Shown: in pieces, positions 45,532 through 57,158 of the stretch
Position numbering within the stretch: the stretch's first letter is position 1
How the letters are laid out: the number at the start of each line of letters is the position of its first letter
Source of the DNA: Panicum virgatum
Lineage: Eukaryota; Streptophyta; Magnoliopsida; Poales; Poaceae
Reading direction: 5' to 3'
Length of the DNA: 64,000 bases
Assembly: GCF_016808335.1 (NCBI RefSeq)
Contig: NC_053136.1
Location: 5,934,531 to 5,998,530, forward strand
Notes under the pieces: generated by a model
The model's database searches: none
What the model saw: the letters and a program-made list of their open reading frames with translations, nothing else
Told to the model about the DNA's origin: nothing
Translations under genes and position numbers: made by a program

Positions 45532-45778
45532 GTGGTGGGCATGCCCGGCAGCCCGCCGCTCCTCGTCACGCTCACCGTCCTCCTCCCCGCACTGCCCAGC
45601 CTCGGCGCCGGCTTCGGGGCTGGCGCGGGCACCATCGACATCACCAAGGTCCTCGCCGGCTTCCCGGAGTTCAGCAGCTTGCTCACCGAGACCAACGTCG
45701 TGCTCGCCATCGGCAGCCGCGACGAGGTCACCGTGCTCGCGCCCGACAACACCGCCGCCGCGGTCCCTGCTGGCGGAC
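45532..45778 (+). pseudogene. Fasciclin-like arabinogalactan protein, copy 2, truncated by an LTR
   Basis: An uninterrupted frame from ATG at 45532 encodes a hydrophobic signal peptide (LLVTLTVLLPALPSLGAG), then TIDITKVLAGFPEFSSLLTE and EVTVLAPDNTAAA, the first half of a fasciclin domain of the FLA family. The frame is cut at 45779 where the chromovirus LTR begins. It has no introns, as is usual for FLA genes, and GC-rich codon use. The remainder should lie beyond the retrotransposon nest, outside this window. An FLA would act at the cell surface or wall; this copy cannot make a full domain. Confidence 0.75.
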
Positions 45779-48700
45779 TGTGACGGAACCGCCAAATTAA
45801 AACTCCAAATTAAGCGTAATGGCCATCATTTGAACATATCAGGCGCATTAGCTTAATGGTTTAATTTGGCGATCCTTTCTCAACCCACGGCCCGATCGAA
45901 ACAGGACCGGTAGTCCCACGCGAAGGTGGGCGCAGATGGTACAAACATGACAAATACTTGAAAATACAAGGAGGTGACATACGATAATAATCAACGAGTT
46001 TTTACAAACTGGGTTCGAATACACAAATAGTTTACATAATTTACATAAATCACACCATTTTCAACTCTACAATAGGGAGGCTCAGTTCAAACAGAAACGA
46101 ACCTACACTACATTAGTGCTCAGCCTTTACACAACCGGTCAGACCGGTTCTCCCAACCGGTCAGACCGGTCTGCATGGAGCTCCCTACGTAGCCACCGGT
46201 CAGACCAGTCCACAGACCGGTCAGACCGGTCCAACAAAATCTGAGGGGCTGCAACTCTGCCCTTAAGTGTGCAACCCGACAACTCTCTAACCTACGGGTC
46301 TCGATCCACAACTTCCCACCCCTCTGCATCCCGGCGGATAAATTTGATGCAGCAGGGGCAAAAATCCACATCTGGGTGCCCTGAAATAAAAGTATGGTGG
46401 CAACAAACCCTGAGTAACTAATACTCAGCAAGACTTACCCGACCAGTGGATATAACTTAGCCCACGTATCTAGACATGCAAGACTTTCTGGCCGGTGGTT
46501 ATTTTGCAGAAAAGCACTGCAAGTGAGTCCTTATTTCCCAAGTTTTAGCTCCCATTTCTATAAATAGAATTACTAATCATCTATGATTGGCAAAACTACA
46601 ACAATCAAGGTGATCAAATCATTATTTAGATATCATCAGCCCACATTTCATCTCTTCTCATTCTACTCATTTTCCTTCCTACTATGTGACCAAGAGATCA
46701 AGGTTCTCATGACCGCGAGACATGGCGAATCGATTCGATTTAACCTTGCAAGGTGGACCTAACCAACACGGCATGCAAAAGCCCCATCGGACCCCACACA
46801 CCAACCTTTCCCCTCCCCGCCTCGAACTACAGGAACTAGCCCAACGACATATGGTCAGCCGAGCTCAACGTGAGACCACCAAAAGTAAACATATGCATCC
46901 CCAATTCTCCGTGACTACTCGACTCGCCCAGGAGTTGGGTGCGGGTTCCTGTACTTTCGAAGCAAAGCAGTACTCGGCTTACCGGTTTTGACTACCTCCT
47001 ACTCCCGGCATGCGGTTAGTACAATTCAATCCCCGATCAGCACTGCCGACAACGACAGGTCCTTAACCAACACAGACGGGGCTAAGGCACCCAGGAACCC
47101 TGTCCTGCCGCCATACCTATACATCATCCCCGTCCGGTCTCAACTCTCCATATCCAATTCAATAACTCAGGTACTGTAATATAAGTATATAACCTATATC
47201 TCGCGAGTAACCGGAAATTACTCGACTTCTAAATATCCTATGTCTCGCGAGTGACAGAAAAATCACTCGACTTCTATCGAGCCCTATTAAGCATAGCAAT
47301 GCTACCGACCTATCCATACTAGTAGAAAGCCCAGGTAAACCTAGGGATCATGCAACTAGTATTTCAAACAACTCTTGAAACGTAATGCACAAGTAATAAA
47401 TACATATAGTGAGTCATAATTTAAAATAGTAGTTCATGCACCGGGGCTTGCCTTCGGGCTGCTGCTCGACACTGGGCTCAGTTGGGCCTTGGGCCGGGTG
47501 CTCACAATTCTCCTGCTGAACTTGCCCCCGCTGCTCCTGTGGCCCGGCGATCACCTCGTACACGGCTCCTTCGGCGGTGGCGTCTACACATATGCATATG
47601 ATATGAGAATGCATAGATGGGTTGAAATCTTAACATAGCCAATGACTAGATGCAACTACTAGTAATTTACACAAAAATTGCACTCCCTTGCCCAAAACAT
47701 TCCCCAAAAATCCGGAGTTTCCAGGCCTATACCCGGAGTTTTCCCCGGAGTGTTCCAAATCCGGAGTATCCGGGCTTATACCCGGAGTCTCCGGGTTTTG
47801 CACAGCTTTCGCCCCCAAAACTGAAATTCTGATTTCTAACAAAACCAACCTACAAAAATCGAAACCCTTCTAGACTCTAGCAGAGGGACTCTGTAACACC
47901 CTAATTTAAATTTCAGCAATTATTAATAAATTTATTTGGCTTTATTTAAATTTCTAAGGTTTATTGGGTTTAGTTGGCATTTAATCTAATTTTTGTTCCT
48001 TAAGTAATTAAAATTTTATCTTAGGTTAAATTTTGTTGTGCATTCATGCTGGTGCATACTTTTAATTGAGTGTGGTTTGAATTCAAATTTTTATTTGAAT
48101 TCAAACTTTGTTTGAATTAGAAATAGAAGTGAGAGAGAAATAGAAAAGACAAAAACCCAAACTCAAACCCAGCCCAGCAAACCCAACAGCCCCAGGCCCA
48201 CTTCCCCCTCTCCCTTCCCGGGCGGCCCAGCCCGCACGCCACTCCGGCCCAGCCAACCGCGCGCGCGCTCAGCAGCCCAGCGCTCTCCCTCGCAAGGCCA
48301 GTAGCGCGCGGCCCACTTAGCCCCGCGCTAGCGCCCGCAGCCCGCGTCGCCCGCAAGCCAGCCCAGCGCGCTCTCCCCGCTCAGCCGCGCCGAGCGCGCT
48401 TCGCCCGCTGACCCGTGGGCCCCGCTTGGAAGCTTCTTCCCCTCCATGGCGCAACGGACCTGCCACGCTGCCGTGATCCTCGCCGCGGAATTCGCCGGCC
48501 TTCCCACACCAGACCCGCATGCCAAGGCAGCCGCCGCACTACAAAAGGGACCCGAGCCTCTCTTCTTCCCCCCAGCGCCGCCACCCGAACCCTAGCCGCC
48601 GCCTCCCGCTCCGCCGAGCCGCCGCTCCCCGGCACCGCCGCGACCTCGCCTCCCCGCAGCACTGGAGTCCCAGCTGAGCAGCACTCAGGCTCCGCCTCGG

Positions 48701-51700
48701 GCCCAGGAGCAAACCCGTGGCCATCATCTCCAACCTCGACTCACCGCCGCACCGGAATTTTCATCATCCGCCACCGCAGGTGAAGTTCGCCGCCGACTGG
48801 ATTTCACGCCGCCGGCGCTTCTTGTGCTCCGTTGACCCCGTTCCACCTCTGCAGTACCTTAGAGCTTCGAATTGGGGGGACCCGAAGGCGAAGGAACTCC
48901 ACCTCACTCCACATCGCCCCGGTCCGCGAGCGCCACCGCGACCCGCCGCTCACCTTCGTCGCCGGCCGCCCAGCACCGCGTCGCCGCTCGTTTTCGAGCC
49001 TTGGTGAGCACTACGTTGACCATCTACTCCCGTAGCGCTAGTTAGAAGGGCAATTAGGCCCCTCCCGTGGTTAGTACGCCGCACACCGGCGAGTTCCCGG
49101 CACCCAGTGCCGCCGCCGCCGCTGCCAGCTCAGCTCCGCGCACCCCCGTGCCTCGCTCTGGGCTCAGGTGGGTTACGCGTTCAACGCTGGTCCTTTTGCA
49201 CCAGACCTCGACCCAAACGAGTCCCTGTAGCGGCCGGACGGCCAGCTCCGGCGAGCTCGCCGCCGCGGAGCTCTGCTCCGGCGGTCAGCGCCGCCGCCCG
49301 CACGCCCTTCGCCCGTGGCCGCCAGATCCGGAATCAGCGGCCCGGATTAGATTGGCGTACCGCTTCGCTCCAGGCCTTTAGATTTGAGATCAACGGCCCA
49401 TAATAGATCTTACCGGTTCACCCCGCACTTTTGCTAAAGAACCCCTGAGGTTTTCTACAATCAACCCGCGCTCCATAGCCTTTGAAAAATAATTACAGTT
49501 TAGTCCCGTTTTTAGCACAAAACCCCCTGAGCTTCTTTAAAATGGAACCCGCAGTCCAGGCTTGTCCTTTTTGTGAGTTAGACCCTGGAGATAATGTTTA
49601 TTTACGTTTTAGCCCTCGGTTTTAGCAGAAAAGCCCCTGGAATCCTGTTTCTATTACAAATAAGCCCCTAGAACTTGTTTTTAGCCTAGAAAATGCGTTT
49701 TAGCTCCGTTTTTAGCGTTCTTTATGTCCACGCGATCGTTGTAACGCGTAGAGTAGTTTTAGACTAGTTTAGTGTGCTGTTTTTATGTATTGTTGTACTG
49801 TTTCTTAGTTTTTGTTAGTGTTTGCTTGTATGCTTATTACTGTGCATTGTTTTGGCCATGTGTTCGTGAGTAGACGTCGAGTTACCGGAGGAGCCCCAGT
49901 ACCAGTACCAGGAGCAGCCGTCTTCCGAGCACTTTGAGCAGCAGCCAGAGCAGTACGAGGAAGGCAAGTACAACATGAACAACCTATCACCTTTAATTAC
50001 AATTTCATACTGCATTTTAATACTGTATGCCTATAAGGACTTTCCTAGCCACTTTATATCCTTTATATATACCTTTGGGTTGCATTGTGGTTAGTTGTGC
50101 TAGGTTGCTGCGCTATAACACACTCTGGTCCTTTTTAATTAATTTGGTTAATGGTTTACTTGAACTTAATTCTGAGAGTGGCCCTCTGTGCTTCGTGCTT
50201 GAGTGGCTCACGTCTCGTTAAAAGATGTTTTTGTAGAAACATGGTTTAGGGGGGCCAGCACGGTGCTTAGTGCTTGGTTGGCCACTCTCCATAAGGACCG
50301 GTTCATAGAGCGACAACCTGGGACAACAGCGCTACCACAAGGCTAGAATGAGATAGACTTGGCATAATAATTAGATCTTATTGGTTTGGAGTAACTTACC
50401 TGCGGGGCAGGGGCGGTAAGCTTCTATGGCCCTCGTGCTGAGTGGCCTCGTCTGTGCTTCGTGTCTTGACGCCCACTAGACCTGCTCCATAGTCGCTGAT
50501 CCACCCTCGCGGTTACTCCCTACCAACGAGTTTCTTTGTAAAGGCCTCGTAGTGAGTCGCTAGTCATCTCACCTAAGGAAGTGTGATGAACAACTGGCGT
50601 AGCTCACGACTTGTGGGTAAAGATGTGCAACCTCTGCAGAGTGTAAAACTGGTATACTAGCCGTGCTCACGGTTATGAGCGGCCCAGATCCTCCTTTTGA
50701 TTAGTGGGGTTGTCTCCTTCCGACGAGGGAGGTGCCTCTCGGGGTTACCTTGGTGGCTTGGTTTTGGTTTGGTTTTTCAGTAGATACATGATTAATTCTG
50801 AATAATTACTATGTAACAGGGTTAATGGTAATTCATCAACTCGTAGTAAATAGCTTTAATAAAATTCTGCCTACACTTAAAAGCTAATGCAGTTGAGTCA
50901 GCCAGCCTAGAGCCTCATAGTTTGTGTTATACTTATTGAGTACAAGTTGTGTACTCACTCTTGCCTCTTCTCTACTTTTTCCTCTTGGTTACGCTACTGC
51001 TGCTCAGTTCCTCCCGACACGAGGGAGTTCGTCCAGCGCTACCAGGACTACGAGGACTTCTAGGTGTTCGTCTCCCAGTCGATGTCCCTGTGGCGCCCTG
51101 CTTCAGCTTCGGAGAGCTTTTTATCGTATTTTGTACTTCGCTTCCGCTGTATCAGACATTTTTGTCATTAATGTAATAAATAACATTCGTATTCGCTTTA
51201 TTATGTCTTTTTACGTGATATGTGCTATGATATACTGTTCATTCTGTTGTATATACGTGTGACTTGATCCTGGTACGTATATGATTTCTCGGTTTATGTT
51301 CTTTTATAAACCGGGTGTTACAGACTCAGATGGAGATGATTAACCCAAAAGAAATCGCTTAAAACATCTGAGAATGATCACTCCCTTAAACCCTAGCTCG
51401 AGTACCTTGAGTAGGCTTCCCTTGCACCAAGAGCTTGAACCGAAGCCACCCCAAGGTGAAGCTCATAGAAAGGATGATTCCCCACGCTGGTAGAAACTTC
51501 TTGGGCCTTGGAATGGATTTGTAAGGAAGGATTTGGAGTTTAGGGCTAAGGAGAGAGGGAGAGCTCGTGGGGGAGTGAGGAAGAGAGAAAAACTGATGTT
51601 TTACCGTTTGGAAACAGTAAAAGACCCTAACATGTGATATAGGATTTCAAGTCTAGACTATCTGGAAGAATATCCGTAGTATCCGGGTAAATCCGGAATT

Positions 51701-51846
51701 TCCGGATTAAAACCCGGAGTATCTGGGTTCCTCTGGCTCCAGAATTTGAAATCGAGTTTTGAGTCGATTTGTGACTCGACTTGTAACCGAGAGAATTGGA
51801 TCACTAGTTAGCTAGTTAAACCCAAGTTTAACACTCGGGTATTACA
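45779..51846 (-). mobile_element. 3' LTR of a chromovirus (Gypsy) element, split by a solo LTR
   Basis: Read on the minus strand it starts TGTAATACCC at 51846, directly after a purine tract, and ends GGCGGTTCCGTCACA at 45779. Without the inserted solo LTR (47892-51322 plus one duplication) it is about 2.6 kb. It contains clusters of ACCGGTCAGACCGGT-type motifs (46134-46235) and CCGGAGTATCCGGGT-type motifs (47702-47795, 51672-51735). Its outer flank CGGAC (45774-45778) should be repeated beside the 5' LTR, which lies beyond the window. Confidence 0.8.
47892..51322 (+). mobile_element. 3.4-kb solo LTR nested in the chromovirus LTR
   Basis: The ends are TGTAACACCC and GGGTGTTACA, a 10-bp inverted repeat. 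The perfect 5-bp target duplication GACTC lies at 47887-47891 and 51323-51327. No internal domain is present. A GC-rich leader-like segment (48180-49400) follows a TATA-like CTACAAAAGG (about 48540), which sets the plus orientation. The many short frames in that segment look like composition artefacts. The length and terminal sequence fit large chromovirus LTRs of grasses. Confidence 0.9.
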
Positions 51847-51866
51847 ATCCTTCCCCCTAAAAGAAA
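51847..51866 (-). other. Polypurine tract of the chromovirus
   Basis: Read on the minus strand, TCTTTTAGGGGGAAGGAT directly precedes the LTR start TGTAATACCC. This is the expected primer site for plus-strand synthesis and fixes the LTR boundary. Confidence 0.75.
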
Positions 51867-51916
51867 TCTCGTCCCGAGATTTAATGAAGGTGCTAATTGA
51901 AAAGGAAGTGTAAGGG

Positions 51917-54900
51917 TTAGTTACCTTGATTACTTCGTAACAACTCTGAGTATTTGGATTTAAGAAACTCTTCGGTTTCCCAGGTGGATTCTCGCTCGGA
52001 GTGATTGCTCCATTGTACCTTATAGAAATGACTGGTTTGATTCCGTGTGACCCTGGTCTTGTGATCCACTATTTTCACTGGATGCTCTGGATAGACAAGA
52101 TCAGGCTCTAGCTGCAATTTCTCTATGTCAATAATCTTGTCTGGAACACGAAGGCATTTCCTGAGCTGAGAGACATGAAATATATTATGAACTGCGGATA
52201 ATTGGGCAGGAAGTTTCAGGCGATATGCCATTGGCCCACATTGCTCACTGATAGAAAAAGGCCCAACATAGCGAGGTGCAAGCTTTCCTTTTACGCCGAA
52301 TCGTTGAACCCCTTTCATTGGAGATACCCGCAAATAGACATAATCTCCCACTTGAAATAGGACAGATCGACGTTTCTTATCCGCGTAACTCTTCTGTCGG
52401 GATTTCACAATCTTTAAATTTTCTTGAATGACCCGAACTTGTTCTTCAACCTCACAAACAATATCGGGTCCGAAAAAGTTCCTTTCTCCGGCTTCTGTCC
52501 AGTTCAATGGGGTCCTACACCTTCGCCCATATAATGCCTCAAAAGGAGCCATTCTGATGCTCTCCTGATAACTATTGTTATAAGCAAACTCGGCTAAGGG
52601 TAGACATTCATCCCATTTCTGGCTATAGGTGAGCGCACACGCTCTGAGCATATCCTCCAGAATCTGATTTATTCTCTTAGTCTGGCCATCTGTCTGAGGA
52701 TGATAGGCTGAACTGTGGATCAGTTGTGTACCAAGAGCGGCGTGAAAGTATTCCCAGAACCGGGCAATGAATTGAGTACCCCGGTCCGAAATGATCGTTT
52801 TTGGAATTCCGTGGAGACTCACAATATGGTCCATATGCAATTGAGCATATTGTTTCGCTGTATGTGTTGTTTTTACCGGCAAAAAATGAGCCGACTTGGT
52901 GAGGCGATCCACAATAACCCATACCGAATCATACCCCTTGGAAGTTTTGGGTAAGCCGACAATAAAATCCATACTGATATCTTCCCACTTCCGGGATGGA
53001 ATACTCAAGGGCTGTAAAGGGCCAGCTGATCTCAAATGGCTTGCTTTAACCCTCTGACAAGTTTCACATTCCGACACATATATGGCAATTTCCCGCTTCA
53101 TCCTTGTCCACCAGAAGCGCTGCTTCAAATCTTGGTACATTTTATTACTGCCTGGGTAGATTGAATACCTCGAGAGATGAGCTTCATCAAGAATTTGCTT
53201 CCGTAGCTCCAGATCTTTAGGTACGACCAGACGATTATTAAACCACAAGACACCCTCACTGTCCTGGTGAAAACATGCAGCCCTAGGATCATTTCCATAA
53301 GTCTTTGTCTGATCTTTTCCATGCCTGTATTATTTTTCTGTGCAGTAACAACCTGATCTCGAAGGGTAGGTGTGAGGGCAACATTGGCAAGTGTGCCCTC
53401 AAACACAATAGACAGATTTAATCTCTCCATTTCCTGACATAAAGTTGCATGCAATGGCATTGCTGAGGATCAGTTGCAACTTGTCTTGCGACTCAGCGCA
53501 TCAGCAACAACATTTGCCTTTCCGGGATGATAATGGATCTCCATATCATAATCCTTAATTAACTCTAACCACCTTCTCTGGCATAAATTCAACTCACTCT
53601 GGGTAAAAATGTACTTGAGACTCTTGTGGTCCAAATATATATGAACCGGATTACCCAAGAGATTGTGATGCCAGATTTTCAGAGCATGAACCACTGCTGC
53701 TAGCTCCAAATCATGGGTGGCATAGTTTTCCTCATGCCGCCTGAGGGCCCTGGAGGCATAAGCAATCACCTGGTGATCTTGCATAAGGACGCAGCCTAGC
53801 CCCATGCCTGATGCATCACAATAAACATCGAAAGGCCGAGTAATGTCCGGCTGAGCCAAAACAAGGGCCGATATTAAAAGCTTTCTCAACGTCTGGAAAG
53901 CCTGATCACATTTGTCGTCCCAAACAAATTTCACCCCTTTCTTAAGCAATTCTGCCTTGGGCTTAGTAATTTTGGAGAAGTCCGGTACAAACCGGCGATA
54001 ATATCCTGCTAGCCCAAGAAAACTTCGAATTTCCGGAACTGTCTCAGGGGTCTTCCAATCTAGCACATCTCGGATTTTGCTAGGGTCGACAGAAATACCG
54101 TCCTCCGAGACGACATGGCCTAGAAATTGAACCTTTTTGAGCCAAAATTCGCACTTGCTGAATTTGGCGTATAACTTGTGCTCCCTGAGACGCTGAAGGA
54201 CAATGCGGAGATGCTCTGCATGCTCTTCTTCGTTCTTGGAAAAATATAAGAATTTCATCGATGAAAACCACAACAAACTTATCCAGCTCGGGCATAAATA
54301 CTAAGTCCATGAGATACATGAAATGTGCCAGGACGTTTGTTAACCCGAAGGACATTACCAGATATTCATAAAGTCCATATCTGGTAGAGAAAGCCATGTT
54401 AGGAATATCTTCGGCTCGGATTTTGATCTGATGATAACCCGAGCGGAGATCAATCTTAGAAAATACTTTGGCCCCGAATAGCTGATCAAACAAAATATCA
54501 ATCCGGGGAAGTGGATATTTATTCTTGATTGTGACGGCATTCAAAAGTCTATAGTCCACACACGACCTGAGGCTTTGATCTTTCTTTTTAACGAAGAGTG
54601 CAGGACAGCCCCAAGGTGAAGTGCTAGGATGGATATACCCCTTATCAAGCAACTCTTGCAATTGTTTTTTTAGCTCGGCTACCTCATTGGGTGGCATACG
54701 ATAGGGTCTTCTAGAGATGGGTGTCGTGCCCAGTTGCAACTCAATGGCAAACTCCACATTTCGATCCGGTGGCATGCCAGGCAAATCATCCGGAAAAACA
54801 TCCGGGTATTCACACACCACTGGTATATCGGCTAGGCTCTTGCCCTCAGTGTGGTGCACAATAGGAGTCATCGACTTATGGTTCATCAGGGATAGTGTCA

Positions 54901-55164
54901 TGGAACCATGAAGAGGAGAGTTTACGTACACCACATATGATGACGTATCTAGTAAAATCCCATGAAATTTCATCCAATTCATTCCAAGGATAATGTCCAC
55001 TTTCTGAGTTGGCAACATAATCATATGAGTGTCAAAGATTTTTCCTTGGAATTGCAAAGGTACTTGCTTAACCGTTTGATTGGTTATTAATTGCCCTCTA
55101 GGCGAATGAACATTGTACGGAATCGACATATTCCCTATTTCTAATCCAAGTCTAGTAGCACACT
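51917..55164 (-). pseudogene. Chromovirus Gypsy pol pseudogene (PR-RT-RH-INT-chromodomain)
   Basis: Read from 55164 leftward: protease end ([10 protein letters not shown]), reverse transcriptase ([35 protein letters not shown]), RNase H with DALSRK, integrase (HHCC with CETCQRVK; HSSAYHPQTDGQT) and a C-terminal chromodomain (YKVQWSNHSERESTWE). The chromodomain places it in the chromoviruses, probably Tekay-like. Damage: the catalytic FIDD is FIDE; a one-base frameshift at a T run near 54241; an in-frame TGA near 53470; a second frameshift near 53300. The frame is open on the right to 55164, where a Copia element has inserted, so gag and the protease start lie beyond the window. Confidence 0.92.
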
Positions 55165-56852
55165 TGTAAGGATCGATGGACCAAGAGGGGGGGTGAATTG
55201 GGCCTTTTTCAAATTTCTAAAACAATTAAAGCAACCTTAACCTATGCAATGCTAGTAAGGCTCAATTCACCAACTGGCTAACTAAGCAAACTACACAAGC
55301 TAATAAGGATATGAAACTAAGCAAGGTAGAGCTAAGTTATGATCTCTAAGGTCAAGCACATGAATAATTGCATGAAAGTAAGTGCTTGAAATGAAAGAGT
55401 GGGCAAGAGACAACCGGATTTTTTTCCCGTGGTATCGATGTGTTGGCACACACCCCTAATCCACGTTGTGACACTCACTAAGAGTCTTGTCACCTCCCAT
55501 GTCACCGAGACTTGGGTGCTCACTAAGAGTCTACGTTCACCATCCCTGCGTGGTGGAGCTCAAGCCACGTACAAACTTCTTCGGGCTCCTACAATCCTTG
55601 GTAAGCTCCGGAAGAAACACCTTCAATCACCAAGATCGCCTAGGTGCTGCCAATCACCAAGAGTAACAAGCTAGGGCCTCCATTTGAGCAAGAACCGATC
55701 ACCAAGAACGGATGCACACAAGCTTCTCTCTACTCAAGTCCTTAGTCTTGCTTCTTGAATGATTGAATGAACAAATGTGTGGAAGATGAAGCTCAAGGTG
55801 GCTCTCAACAATATATGAGTGTATGAATGTTGCCTGGTGTCAAGAGAGTGCAAAATGACCCATTGGAGGGGTATATATAGGCAGCTCACACGAATAGAGC
55901 CGTTGGAGAAAAGCTGCTAGAAAACTGCTTAGCACCGGTTAATCCGACGTACCTCCAATAGTCAGCGTTGGTTTAACCGATGAATGTAAACTGCCCATTC
56001 TGAAAACTAGCCGTTACAACTTGGGCAGATTAACCGACGTATCATCGGTTTAACCGGTGAGTGTACCGGTGAGTGTAGTTGTCCACTGATCAACTGAAAA
56101 ACCAAGTCTCTGGACAACTGCACCGACATTAACTCAAATCCATCGTCGGTTTAACCGGTGAGTACAACTTCTGAAATCCCTGGAAAAACCATCTCACTGG
56201 TCAATTGCACCGACGTTTCATTTCAAACACCGTCGGTTTAACCGGTGTATAGAACTTGAAATACCCTGGAAAAACCAACTCTGGACTAATGCACCGACGT
56301 TAATTCAAGCATCATCGGTTTAACCTGTGTATAGAACCTGTCCAGACTCTGATAACTGCGTTTAACCGATGTATAGAAAAGTTGAGTCATCGGTTAAACC
56401 GGTGTATAGACTTTTCCTGATTTTGCCTTTTCTGATTTGAGTCTTGAGTGAAATCCAAATATTCTTGAGATATAAGTTGAAAACCACTTATTTGAACTTC
56501 TTTAGAACCTGAGTGACCATAGTGTGCATCCATTTTTGATTTGATCATGTCCATGCTCAAGTTACTTGACCTTAACCCCTCTTAATAGTGCGATCACTAC
56601 AAAACTATAAAACCTATACTAACCTAAGTGTTCTTCTCAACCTTACGACACTCAGGACTAGAAAGATCCTTAGTCTTGTTATATATTTGAGTTGAATATC
56701 GAGATCGCCTTTTTGAATAACGAAATTGAGGGGCCTCTTTTGACATATGACCAAATGAGCGGTAATGATTTATTAAGCTGCACAAACTCATTAGTCACAA
56801 TAATGGTTGTCATTAATCACCGAAACATACCTAGAGGGCCTAGATGCTTACA
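55165..56852 (-). mobile_element. 3' LTR of a Sirevirus-like Copia retrotransposon
   Basis: Read on the minus strand it starts TGTAAGCATCTAGG at 56852, next to a polypurine tract, and ends CATCGATCCTTACA at 55165 (1688 bp). A TATA box reads CTATATATACCCC on the minus strand (about 55868-55880). Many ACCGACG/AACCGGTG motifs lie at 55930-56410. The outer 5 bases ACACT (55160-55164) are the target-site copy in the Gypsy pol frame; its partner should lie at the other end, outside the window. Confidence 0.9.
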
Positions 56853-56868
56853 ATCTCCCCCTTTTGGT
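56853..56868 (-). other. Polypurine tract of the Copia element
   Basis: Read on the minus strand, CCAAAAGGGGGAGAT directly precedes the LTR start. The CAAAAGGGGGAGAT form is characteristic of Sireviruses as I recall them. Confidence 0.85.
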
Positions 56869-57158
56869 GATTCATGACAACACAAACATAAATAATGAGA
56901 GAGCAAGAAAGATAAAACAGGATAAACTCAAGCAAACTCGAAAGAGAACCAAGGAGCTCAACGGCTCAAACGAAATCCATAGATATGTCTCAAAGCACGG
57001 CATACTCAAGAGTCAAATGTACATATCCATGAACTAACATCAAATGAGATAAAATATCAAAGTCCTGTAGCTACGAGCTCTCTCTAACTCTACCCTCCCC
57101 CTGACTCCAACTCCCCTGACTCTCTCCCCCTTTGGCAACAAAGCACCAAAAAGGCGAG

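Noticed and set aside
48117..49403. GC-rich ORFs that look like a gene with a 5'UTR
   Set aside because: They lie wholly inside a solo LTR with perfect 10-bp ends and GACTC duplication; leader-like GC-rich segments are normal in such LTRs.
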